Assembly: GCA_014706295.1 (NCBI GenBank)
Contig: JACSVZ010000006.1
Span: 31,223,629-31,287,628 of the forward strand
Length of the DNA: 64,000 nt
Direction of reading: 5' to 3'
DNA from: Lycocorax pyrrhopterus obiensis
Lineage: Eukaryota; Chordata; Aves; Passeriformes; Paradisaeidae
Shown: piece after piece, positions 23,101 through 34,437 of the stretch
Numbering within the stretch: the stretch's first letter is position 1
Layout of the letters: each line of letters starts with the position of its first letter
The notes under the pieces: model-generated
What the model was told of the DNA's origin: nothing
Seen by the model: the letters and a program-made list of their open reading frames with translations, nothing else
Databases searched by the model: none
Translations under genes and position numbers: made by a program

Positions 23101-26100
23101 GACAGATTTTCATGTGGATTTGACTGCATTGAGGGGAATGAAAGGACTACATCAGTCTGAATGACTTACAGTGATCCTTTCAAAGCCTTATTTGCATCTG
23201 CCAGTACTAAACCAAACAGCAGGAGCCCTTAATACTGCCAGGAAATAAAGTGGCCTCTAATTGCTTGTATGTTGATTGCAAGCTTTTCAGAAACAAATCC
23301 ATCACGTAAAATGTCTCCTAGGTGCTGAGCAGTGCAATGGTCACATGCCTTCTTTAAAGAAGGTCGGCCAAAGAGAAAGATGAGGGTTTACCAGGGGGAG
23401 GCTAGGCAGGAAAGAAATAATTTCAGAAGTGGAATCTAATTCTCACTGATCCTTATACATACCAAGGCTTCTCAGAACACCAGCAGCACAAAAATGTGTG
23501 AAGCAGGTGTAAATTACAGTTATAACTATAGTACGGCAATCCAGTGGTGTCAAAGCAGCACAAAAGAGCTTTGTTGGAGTCAAGGGTTTGATGACTGCTG
23601 TTCTTATAGCTGTACCTGAGTAACCCTGAAACTACCTGTGGCAAAATAGAGCTCAGGGAGGCTAACGCTGGCCACTTACCAGGCAGCACTTTGCTAACGC
23701 TTTGTAATAACTCCCCTCCTACTGACTCTGGCAAGTTTGTTCAAAACCAATAGAAGCTGCATTGCATAAGCTCTAGTCAGTGTTTTTCCAAAAGTGGATT
23801 TCTCTCATTGTGTGTCAGCACCAGGTCCATTAAGTGACAAAAGATATTTGATCTGAAGAGGCATGAAGAAGAAAATTGAAGAGAACATTAGTTTGGGATC
23901 AAAAAATAAAAAGGAATAAAAAGAACAACCTTAAAGAAGTGAAATGCAATTCTCATGAGAGACTGTGGATCAGTCAGCTGTTTCACATACGGCTCTATCC
24001 CTGATGGGATATATTCACCTTGATGGGAGTGCTTCTAGGTCTCTGGACATTGCACTTCCTCAGAATGTGAATGGAAACACCTTTGAGAGATAAGCTGGCA
24101 TAAGGAATTAAAAGAGGAGATTTTAAACATTTCCTGTCCAATTTTTCCATGAGACAGAGCACTTTATTCTAGTTTAACATAAAACAGAAAGATCTTCATT
24201 CTGGAAATGACAGAGAGGGAAGCCAGATTTATATGTGGCTGAGGAAACTACATTTTCCCTTGTCACATTAAGACTCAGGGAAACGCATTGTGTTCACAAG
24301 TTTTTATTCCTTCCTGCTACTAAAGGACACAGTTACATAGAGTTTTATGGTTCATTTTGTTAATTCGCTCACTGTTTTCCAGATTTCTGCTCAAAACGTG
24401 GAACCCTCTGAGGAACCACTGTCTAGTGTACAATTTTGTAAATAGTAATATCGCATACACAAAGCTATGAACTATGCATTTGCTGATTTGGTTTCTTGAT
24501 TGTATGCAGAATAATAACTTCCTTGGGTTTATGTTCACTTGTGTTAGTGGGCTTACAAATGAAGATAATGTCCAACTTTTGATCAAAGCAGGTTTCTGGT
24601 ATACGTACAGAGCTCTCTCTGAACCTTGTTCTTCTCTGTATAAGTCATTTTGTGATCATTCAAATCTTATCATTATTTTACGCAAATAATTTCAAGAACA
24701 CAATCAAAAGAGTAACCCCCAGACATCCTCTCAGCTTCCAACTCAGTAAAAATTGGGGATAAGGTACACATCTTCATCATTTTACACAGGCTGGTATTTC
24801 TCTTCGGCATTCATGTGCAATTTTGCTGAATCACAATCTTTGGTGATGTGCTGTTTACTAAGACCATTTCAGACCTCCCATACTATCATCAACCAGATTG
24901 GAGAAGACCTTTTCCTCATTAACTTTTAGTTCTATGAAGAGGAGTTATCTTCACATGAAAATCAAAATATGGGAGAGTGCTGTTTGTCTGCTTTTTTCCC
25001 AGCACAGCATTGCGATCAGGCTAGTGTTTTTACTTTTGGAAACACTAATACTCTCTAGAGTTGGATCCTAAAAATAGACTCAAGTACCACTGGCAAACCT
25101 AAGTATGAAATATCAATGGTGAAGTCCTGGAACTTGTAAGTGGCTCCTCTTCTACTCAAATCTCAAAGCCTTTTGGAAGAAAAACACTTTTTCCTGCACA
25201 TACTTGTGGTCACTGGGAGGTTTCAGTAGAAAGGCAGGCATTTTATGTACATTTTCAATGTAGCATCCAATTCCTTTCTGTTTATACTAGTCAACTAGAC
25301 AAAGACTAGACAAAGATTTCTTAGGCAGAGACTATTGAGCATCGCAGCAGCCACACACTTCTGTCTCCGTTGTTAGAAGGTGTGAGCTACTAATTTCTTC
25401 AGAAGCTCCAGGAAGTCTGTTAAAGAAATAGCATAGATGGTGACTTCAAATCATATTGCACACACAGATATTCCAGAAGGGCAGATTTTCTTGTGCACAT
25501 AGATCTAATTCCAGGGGAAGAGAATTGCTTCCATATGAAAAGGCAAGCGGAAAAACTCATCTGCACTTGTGAAGAAGATGTCATCCTGATAAAAAATTAC
25601 GCTGACTTTTTTTTTTACATTAATACTGTTTTTGCATTTTTAATCATTCTGTAATCACGTAGAACACTTCTTTGGTTCCTGTTTACATTTTTCCCTGGAT
25701 TCCTGTAACTAAGATGTTCACTGCTCAGCCACTTTCAACCTATGTTTCCCAGAGAAACATTTTACAGACATAGTAACCTAGAGCAGGGAATGTTTCTCTT
25801 ACCAATAATGGGTATAAGAAAGAAAAAAAAAGTGATGCTTTCAAGGAAATATCCTCAAGTACAGAATTTAAATGGATGATAATGCATTTTGTCACTTTTG
25901 AAATAATGAGGGTTTTTCCTGTTTATTTCATACCAATACCTATTTTTGAAATAAAATGTGAAGTGAGTTAGTTAATACCTGTCTGTAAAATGCTGAATTT
26001 AGAAATGTCAAATTAGAACTGTAACAGATCATTTCAAATTGATATAAATCTTGACTTTTGAAGTCTTACTAGACCTCATTTTTTTGGTGTGCTCTCACAG

Positions 26101-27816
26101 AAACAAGATAATACTGCAGAGCTTAGAAAATTGAATAGCAAGAACTTGATATCAAGAAGGTACGACTCCTTCAGCAGGCATACTCTCTTACTAGGAAAAT
26201 CCATGTTGTGCTTTGGATTTCTGAAGTAGTTGCTTAAAGGTACCTGTCTGAGATTTCACTAGATTTACTACTTGTCTTGCTTTAATGCAGTCAGCTATGG
26301 AAATGAATTACACATTTGCTTCAAGAAACTTAATATTTTGTTCCAGTGTACCTAAGTGTACCTGCATGGAAAGCCCCTGGCTTCTGCTGTTACATCACTG
26401 TTCCATGGGTTTTTTCGTATTGTGCAGCAGACAGAAGAAGAGCCGAAATAAATTTTGTGATTTCTCAGCACTGGTTACATTTAATTAACACTTCACTGTG
26501 TGAACTACAGTGCATCCGCATGCACGCATGCAGCCGTCTCATTATTTCCATTATCTAGCATTAATTTAGGCTTCACAACATAGCATACAAACATTACAAT
26601 GTTAATTTTTAAATGAAGCCCAAAGGCAAGTTTAATTTTAAACAGCATTAATTTACATGGTGAAAGACTTCAGTGGTTTGTCTTCTGCAAGGATGTTGAT
26701 ATTAAATTTGCTATTTAATAAAGACTAATGAACAAATGAAAGGAAGTTTGTCAATGAGGATTTGTCAGTTTTGCTTCTTTTTCTCACAAGTTAATGACAT
26801 TTGCTTCATAGACCGTCCCTAATGAAGCAAAGGAGATCTGGCATTGCACAAGTTGCTGCTGCTGTCTTAGTTCAGCCGTATTAGTCAATCATACAAGTGT
26901 AGCACATTAGAAAGACATGAGCAAGACTTACTGAAATAAAATACAAAGTTGGCAATTTGTTAAATAAAATTAAACTAAATTATGTCTATGTGATTTTTTT
27001 TTAATTTTCCTTTTTTTTTTTTTTTGGTGAAGAGTCATACTTCAGGAAGGGTTTGGCATTACAGAGACAGAATAAAAACCCCCAATGGGAAAAACATGGA
27101 AGCAAAGCACTCTATATCAGCTGAATGTGAGAGATCATAAAGGGTGCCACTCATGTTCCAGTCATAATAGCCCCAAAAATATATATTTTAGGGTAAAATC
27201 ACAGTCATGAAAAAACCCGTTTGGCTTTTTCAGTTTAGGCCTTTGACAAGATCAATGATACAAAGACTGTACTGAGGTAAGTTTGCTTTAGGTGGACCTA
27301 AAAACCCCCTCCGACCATATTTAGGTCCTATATCCAAAAGGAAAAAGAGGGTATTTGCTTACTTGTTCTCATTTTGTATTCCTCCAAATCAACCATCAGT
27401 GGGGAAAACAATGGATAACTCTTCCCATGTGAACTTAATCCTAGACAGCTCAGATCTCATAGGAATTTATTCATTGAGTATATCCAGTTTTAGCCATAAT
27501 TTCATATTAGATATTCAATAAAAAATAATTGTGAGCCTCTGATACTCTCAAATACAGTGTAAAACCATATCTCTAATGTCTCTTGGGACAGACTGTAAAC
27601 TATCTTTGTGATGAATTTGATTGATCTCCAATTAAGCTAATATTCTGCCTGTATGAACCGTACATACATTGATTAACGTTACTTTCCTCTGGGTAGGTAA
27701 GATAAGAAGACATCACAGCAAGCCTTTGAATTGAGAATATTTTGGAAGTAAATTGTATTATTTCAGCTATTGTGTCAGGAGGGCCTGCTAAACACCACAT
27801 CTAGTGCTAGACCCAG
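20111..27816. other. Unique non-coding DNA with CNE-like blocks
   Basis: No gene is supported. Two blocks, about 22820-23240 and 26560-26960, are even in composition, rich in TAAT/ATTA cores and free of microsatellites. That is the texture often seen in conserved non-coding elements. A 133-codon frame on the - strand at 21336-21737 begins with a non-ATG codon and has no recognisable domain. Poly-T runs occur at about 26993-27025. Confidence 0.45.
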
Positions 27817-28492
27817 TGTTGTGGTTAAAGCCCACCATGCACTCACTCACCTTCGGTGGAATGGGGGAGACAGCTGGAAGAATAAAAGCGGGAAAACTTG
27901 TGAGTTCAGACAAAGACAGTTTAAGAGGTGCAAGCAAAAGATGTGCAAGCAAAGCAAAAAAAAGGAGTTCATTCATCCCTTCCCATGGGCAGGCAGGTGT
28001 TCAGCCAGCTCCAGAAGAACAGGGTCCTGTCACGCATAATGGTGTCTTGGGAAGACAAACACCATCACTCTGAACGTTCCTGTCTCCCCTTCCTACTTTG
28101 TCCCCAGCTTTTTATGCTGAGTATGATGCCATGTGGCATGGAATATCCCTTCGACCAGTGGGGGTCAGCTGTTCCAGCTGTGTTCCCTTCCAATTCCTTG
28201 TGCACCCTCAGTCTCCTGGCAGGTGGGGTGGGGTGAGGAGCAGAGAAGACCTTGACTCTGTGCAGCTGCTGCTCAGCAATAATGAAAACATCCCTGTAGT
28301 ATCAGAGTTGTTTTCAGATGCCCCATGGCTTCTGCCTTTATTCAAATAAAGTTACGGGACTCCTCTGTCTCCTTTTTGGACATAAACCTCTGACATCATG
28401 GATTAATTTTCCTGACAAGTACAAACAAAAACTACAGCCCCATACCAGCTACTGTGAAGTAAATTAACTCTACCCAAGCCAAATCCCGCACA
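27817..28492 (-). mobile_element. Endogenous retrovirus LTR, widespread avian family
   Basis: On the - strand it begins TGTGCGGGATTTGGCTTGGG near 28492 and ends ...TTAACCACAACA at 27817. This is the pattern of a well-known bird LTR family (TGTGCTGGTTTTGGCTGGGATAGAG... to ...AAACCACGACA). It carries a CATAAAAAG TATA-like box (complement of about 28108-28116), preceded by the family's gacatcatgctcagc-type region, and a TTAAACTGTCTTTGTCT stretch near its 3' end. It is 676 bp long with no internal retroviral genes beside it. No flanking duplication is evident (cccag before, tataa after), so the flanks have decayed or rearranged. Several open frames inside it are incidental. Confidence 0.85.
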
Positions 28493-30947
28493 TATAAAAA
28501 CAGATGGGAAGACATCACAAACACTGCAAGTGGCATTACAGGGTCATATTTTGGCCCCTAAAAAGTAAATTTCCCACAGACACAACTGAGGTTTCATCAA
28601 TGACAGTGGAAACTATTCACAGATATGGATGCCTGGAATGTTGCTGATTGCTAACATAATAGTTAGCAACTGGTTTCCACACTGGTTCCAAAAATGGAGG
28701 GGATATTGCAATTTTTCCTAGCAGGCTCTACTATAAGCTGACTTCTTATTTTTCTTTAAATTAACCTTGTTACTCTAATCATTTAAATTAGTCTTGTAAG
28801 GCATTTTGTAATCATTTATTTAAAAAGACAGTCCCTCGTTAAACTCAGAGGCCCTGTAAAGAAATTACAATACCACAGTTTCCTTCTGTAAGGGCGTTTA
28901 TGACCGTACTATAAAACCAGAATAAACTAAACCTCTCATCTGAAACTATAGAAATGTTGATGCTTGTTCTGCAAACCTTAATTATATTACACACAGTCAA
29001 CTCAATACAGCCATTAGGTGATATGCTGTCTTTAGATCCTTACAGAATGATGTTCAAGTAATTAAGAAGAAAATAGACCAATTTGCTCTTGTTTAGACTG
29101 TTCTCATGCTACTGGAACCCCACATATTTTGTGAATGTGAGATAGGCAGGGCACATGAGCCTGAGATAACGGCTATGTGCTGGAAGTCTGGAAAGAGAGC
29201 AACACTTTAAGCTGTGGGTGGCATAGATAATAACCAGACAGGTCTTATACACTGTACTACTATGGAGCTATAATGCCACAAGACTTTTGTACAACCTCTG
29301 AATAATAGGACATTAAGGCATGCAGATACCTTGCATAAAGAAAAAGAAATAAAGATGAATAGATGAAAGGAAGTTTAAAAATAGGAAATCAGACTTTTTT
29401 CCCCTTTCTGTATGAAAGGAAAGCTCTCTGATGCTGAGGTTATTCATTACACCAGGACAGAGGCAATTTATTCAGCTCAGGTAGTGTCAGCAGTTTCATT
29501 AAATCCACTTCTAAGAGGTCCAAAGCCTGACTGCAATAATTTTTTCAGGCCTGAAACATTTCCTTAAAGGTCTCTCCCTGTGCACCAAAAAATATCATAG
29601 ACTTATGTGTAATTATTTCTCTCATTTTCTATTTAAAAGAAATCAATTTTAATGATAGTACTTTTCAACATCTAGAAAGTTTCCTCCACTCATTCTTTAA
29701 CATTTGTTTCAGCTGACACAATTTTTTCCTTACTGGGTTTCCCAGTGGCTTTATTTTTTCAAGCAAAGAAAGCTTAGATGCAGAAAGCTGCAGCTGAACT
29801 ATTCACTACCCTGCTTTCCTCTCTCCCTCCTTTACCACGAAATTTTAGCTTCTTGCAAGCAGGTGGCTTACAATGACTTTTTACCTCTATGATGTTTGTG
29901 GTCACTCAGCATCTGCTTCTAACAATTCATAAGCATCTGAGTTAATTTTTTGGTAATAGCCTGTAGTTCCCTGAGGTTAATAATCAAAGTTACGCTTGAA
30001 AAACTCTCATTATATTTTGTTCTGTCTTCCATGCCACTGTATCTAAAAGATAGTAGAGTCTGGTAGTAGAGGTTGAAATTTTATCCCACATGTTAGCATT
30101 TCAAACTTTTAAGATTTTTTTTTCTTTGACTATCTTTGCAGACCTAGAGTAATTCAGGATTCTGCACACTTAGAAAAATTCACATATATTACTCCTAAAC
30201 TTATAATGCACTTTTCTTCATTCTACAGGTTTTAAGTTTGTCACATATGTTTAAAGAAACATTACACACAGTTTTAACATCCTCTCAGGTAACGATGTGG
30301 TCCATGGATAACAGCAGGTAATTTGATTTTAAACTGAGGGAGATTTATGCATATATTCTATTTTCCATTGCTTTGGTGAAAAGCAGACATAATACAGTAT
30401 GCAATTTCACAGCATAACAGAACACTAACAAAAACGATGCATCAGTGTAAAGAGTAGTCTTAAAAAGTTCTGTCAGCAGAGCAGCCTAGTGGACTATTGC
30501 TTTATCTTGCTATAGCTCCTGTGGCAGCTGAGTCCTGCATTAGAGTATTGTCACTTAAATTCTCTGCAGTGCATATCCCATTTCTAGTGAGTTCTTCCTC
30601 TATTTTGGCTTTACATGCTTTCTTTCTATTTTCATACTTATGTCAGCTAATGGAAATTGAGATTATGTGCATTAATGGGACACACATTTGATGGCGTTAA
30701 AAGTGTAGGTATTGCTTTCTGGAACTTTAAATTAAAATTTTTTTCCACTGCAATTACTTTCAACAGATTATTACTTTAACTTCTCTCCCAGTTAAACAGA
30801 TTTATACTTAATTAGTTCCCAAGAAACTCAGAAATTAGTGTGGGATTTTTCAGTCAATGAAGTAAAATGGCACAAAACCATGATCTATTTAATCAGAGAC
30901 AATCTAGCTAAAGTTATTTCAATTGTGGAACCACTCAGTGTCATTTA

Positions 30948-31451
30948 ATGGTATACTACAGCAGAATACTTTGTGCACTCTTTCATAGAAATGTTAACAT
31001 TAAAATAAATTTCATCTCTACAGATAGCCCACGTAGAAGTAATTGGCCATTAGCAACTTTTCATAGGATTGGACAGAGCAGAATGGTAGAGAAAAAGTTC
31101 AGATTATTTACCACAGGATTTCTGCATGAAATTAGTATGAGATGCCTAATGCAATTATTTCCTTCCTCTAAGAGCCACAAAACAGCAGCAAGCTGGACTG
31201 TCACACCAGGCATACTGAGAGATACTGACTGCACTGCAGTATCTTCTGAAAATGCTGACCCCAAAACACTTTTTCAACGAGTTAGATCTCCTCTGGTTTC
31301 AAACTCCCTGAGGCTCACATACCACTCAAAAATTAGTTTCTTTGCTTTGCAAACAGTTTCTTCTGAAAGGTCATTAAAAAGCAGTGTTTTGCCTCCTTCT
31401 ATAGTTCATAAAAATCTTATTCTGTACCTCAGGAGCAAGCAAAACTTGTGA
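30948..31451 (+). CDS. Long open reading frame, unknown (speculative)
   Basis: ATG at 30948 opens a frame of 167 amino acids. No domain, signal peptide or membrane helix is evident; it is Ser/Lys/Arg-rich with scattered Cys. With this base composition a frame of this length is expected somewhat less than once per window, so it is only mildly unusual. The start context is poor (A at -3 absent). It could be a stop-poor conserved non-coding block or an old retrocopy. Confidence 0.12.
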   Translation: MVYYSRILCALFHRNVNIKINFISTDSPRRSNWPLATFHRIGQSRMVEKKFRLFTTGFLHEISMRCLMQLFPSSKSHKTAASWTVTPGILRDTDCTAVSSENADPKTLFQRVRSPLVSNSLRLTYHSKISFFALQTVSSERSLKSSVLPPSIVHKNLILYLRSKQNL

Positions 31452-31987
31452 GTAATTAAGTCCCTCCTCCCTGTTTTTAATTGATGGCATTTTAAGATGA
31501 AACTCCAGAGGCATGAACTGTGTCAGTTGCTGATGCATTGAAGGGTTTGACTGGTGTGCAGATTACCTCCACTACATTAAAATCCTTTAGCACTGCCAAG
31601 TATAGCATTAGAAAATTCCAGTGTGGGATCGGATTGGGATTCCTGACTTCTCCTGTCTGGGAACTGAAGGCTAGGTGCCTTTTTTTGTTTGCTTGTCTTC
31701 ATAAAAGACAGCTCTTATGGGTTGTTACAAAACCGTGGCTGACACATTTCTGTGATTTTTCAGGTGCTTTTAAGCAGCTAGCCTGTTAATAGTAGAAAAA
31801 TGGCGTAGTTGGCAAAGTGAGTACAAAAGATTTTGTGCCTTTCAGAGAGGTGAAATTCTGCAGATTTCACTGACTTTCACTTCCCTGCTGAGCCATGAAC
31901 CTGTTCTGCAGTCTCCATTCATGGAGAGGCTTTCTCTTGGAGTTAGTTGGTTTTAATGACACAAAACACACAACTGAAGTCTCTCAC

Positions 31988-32324
31988 CTGCTCTGTATAT
32001 TGAAAACTTGCAAAGCTGTGAATGCCTGGTGATTTTGAAACATTATCTTCAGTGAACATAATCTGGGATTCAAGCTTACCAGAGAGCACAGAGGAGTCTG
32101 ACTGCTTCAACTCTGTATACGACTGCTGCTCTGTGTGCAGATACTGAACTAGATTCTGTGTGTCAGTTATTTCTGTCAGCAAGTCCTAGCAATAGCTATG
32201 TGCTGTGTTCCTTTAGGTTACCTACTTCCTCTTGGAAAGACTTTAACTCCCTTATCTCCTTGCTCAGAGGCAATTCTACTTGCTTTAACACATTCTCGTG
32301 AAGCCAATACCAAATATTTAATGG
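31988..32324 (-). pseudogene. Possible broken coding segment with helical composition
   Basis: Reading the - strand from about 32324, one frame runs through HENVLKQVELPLSKEIRELK and then FQEEVGNLKEH to a stop at 32198-32196. A second frame, shifted by one, continues from 32182 as LLTEITDTQNLVQYLHTEQQ and onward through a Ser/Glu-rich stretch. It reaches a textbook splice donor, CAG|GTGAGA, with the exon edge at 31988. Both parts are rich in Glu, Lys, Leu and Gln in coiled-coil-like order, unlike the surrounding DNA. A single frameshift with a nearby stop would explain the break. It might be a decayed gene exon or an old transposon ORF1. The source is not identified. Confidence 0.25.
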
Positions 32325-33849
32325 GGTGTTGGCTTGTTTGTTACAAGGCAGAAGAGAGACTAGTGATTGCTGATCATTATGCTTGGAGGAAGGGAAGCTG
32401 TGAGTGCTGCCAAATTTTTATCAAGTCAGAGTATTTTATCACACTGGAACATTTTATCATCTTATCCATGACAAACTTTCCATTGCCATGCAAGGGCAAT
32501 CTCGATCTACTAAATATATGAGTGACAAATGTCTGCTGAAATACCTTTCAGATTACTCTCTTTCTCCTCCTGTGACAGTCTGAGTTCATTATAGTAAAGG
32601 ACATTTGTTGCTCTATGAAACACTGACATTCATCTTAATAGTTTAAATGCTTGTTTTACTGTATGATTTAAAAAATTTTAATAAAAATCCAGCATGTGCA
32701 TAAGATAGAGAGAAAAAAAGCTGTACCATCACCTGTTAACATAAAAGAAGGGACTTCTGTAATTTATAGTCCAACATACTCTGACTAATAGTAATTCAGA
32801 GAATGGGAAAGGTCAATTGAAAGTCATTATCTTTGTTTGTACCTCTTGTAGCAGCCTACAGCTGTAAACGAGCCCCAGTTTTGACATTTCTTCAGTTATT
32901 TCTCTTTCTCATTTCCATTGTATTTTTAGCCTGCCATCCTGTCAATACCTTTTACTTAGCAAACTCTAGAGAAAGAGTGCATGAATTTAAAGTGAGCAAC
33001 AGCTGGGTTAGGTAGCAATACATAACAATATTGCAGAAGCTGACTAGAAAATGAAGAATAAATATTACGTGTCTTGGGGTGGACACGTGTCGAAAATTGC
33101 CTTCATATGTGTATAATACAATCTTACTGATTTATATAAACTTAAAACTTAGAAACTACTCTTTTTCAACATGAGGAAGACTGATGTCTACCTTGGGATG
33201 ATGCAAAGAGGTAAGAAGACAGAAAATGCTTGTAAAACATGACATACATTAACAACAATATATTTAAAAGGGTATTAATTAGTCTAAGGAGATTAAGGGT
33301 GTAGCAAACTTTGAATACTTAAAAGACTACTGCTGATCAACCATCTCATCTACCAGTCTGTGATGGAGGGAACAGAACAGCTTTAAATCACTACTTAGGG
33401 ACAGTCTTTGCAGATCTTTTCAACAGAAAGGTGAAGGAAACTCAACTTCATTGTCTGGGACAATTGCAGAGTCAGTATTACTAAGCATGAAAAAGCCTCA
33501 AGAAGGTAGGAGTCTGTCAGGAAGGAGAGTGGTTGCTCTCCAGAGGCAGGTCAACCAAATGAACTCCAGCCTTCCTTCCGCTCTGCTCTCAGCCAGCACT
33601 GTTATTCCTGCATTTTACATTGGTCATTATAAAAGCATCTTCAAAATCCTGCTTAATGTGTGAGGTACTTTAGGGTCTTTGCTAGCTTCTCAGCACGTGA
33701 GAACAAGTGCTTGCATTTTCACGCCTCATGGCTGAGGAGTTCCCAGGTGGCCACTGGTCAGGAGACTCCTCTCAGTGACTTGGTACTTCCTGCTTCTGGA
33801 AAAGCATTCCTTTCTTTCTCACTGCGTCCTGTCTGGATCTCATTCTTCT

Positions 33850-33855
33850 CATAGA
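33850..33855. repeat. Target-site duplication, left (cataga)
   Basis: The 6-base CATAGA before the LTR matches CATAAA at 34432-34437 after it with one substitution. Six-base duplications fit beta- or alpharetrovirus-like (ERVK type) integration. Confidence 0.65.
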
Positions 33856-34431
33856 TGTTGGGGTGCCTCGGACCACTTGGGGTCTGCCCACTGTCCATCA
33901 CTGTCCATCCTAATGGGCAGACGACTCGGAGAGCGAGGACCAGTCCGTGGGCGAGACCCGGTTCTGAGCCCACACCACATCTCCAGAAAGTTCTGATAAG
34001 TTCGGTTGTTAATAGGTTTGTTCTGTAAATTCCCTCCTCTGTAACCTGGCCATTGGTTCTGTGTCCTCGGGATCCCCCTCCGGGCTTACCTTCTATTGGT
34101 TGTTTGTTCTGTGCCACCCCTGTAGAAAACCTCGGTGCCCCTGGCTCTCGTCGGCCAGTTCCTCCCCTTTGCTTTCGGGGTAATAAACCTTGGACGATTT
34201 CATGGACTGGTCCTCTCCCTTTCCTCTTTCGCCTCCGGAATTCCTGAGAGACTGAGACCACCTGGTCCGCTCGCTTTTGGGTGCGCCTGCTGACACAGAG
34301 CCAGTGCAGCCCATTCCAAGCGGCTGCCGGGAAGTGACACTTTTCAGTGCCTGTCTGCAGGAAAGGTCACTGTAGCCTCCTAAGCGGGACGAGTACCCCC
34401 CGAGGCCGACCCATCTCCCAGGGCAGTGACA
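33856..34431 (+). mobile_element. Solo LTR, ERVK-like, copy 1
   Basis: A 576-bp element running from TGTTGGGGTGCC to CAGTGACA. It is much richer in G+C than its surroundings. Two inverted CCAAT boxes (ATTGG, about 34052 and 34097) lie upstream of AATAAA at 34182-34187, which sets the + orientation. U3 has an extra stretch of about 23 bases with a duplicated ACTGTCCATC that copy 2 lacks. There are no internal viral genes, and it has its own 6-bp target duplication, so it is a solo LTR. A 167-codon frame on the - strand inside it is incidental. Confidence 0.9.
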
Positions 34432-34437
34432 CATAAA

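Larger units (their letters stand above)
28493..33849. other. Unique non-coding DNA
   Basis: No established gene. It holds the longest non-repeat frame in the window, 168 codons at 30948-31451, and a protein-like but broken segment on the - strand at about 31988-32324; both are listed separately. A short ATG frame with a good donor context (AGAG|GTAAGA) occurs at 33171-33210 without support from other exons. Confidence 0.5.

Noticed and set aside
27770..28349. Cluster of frames of 83-102 codons
   Set aside because: All fall within the LTR at 27817-28492, mostly on the antisense strand.
33171..33216. ATG frame followed by a donor AGAG|GTAAGA
   Set aside because: Only 13 codons, with no promoter, partner exon or recognisable product. 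Donor-like sequences of this quality are common by chance.
33758..34434. Frames of up to 167 codons on the - strand
   Set aside because: They lie inside the G+C-rich LTR at 33856-34431 on the strand opposite to its transcription and have no viral or cellular motif.
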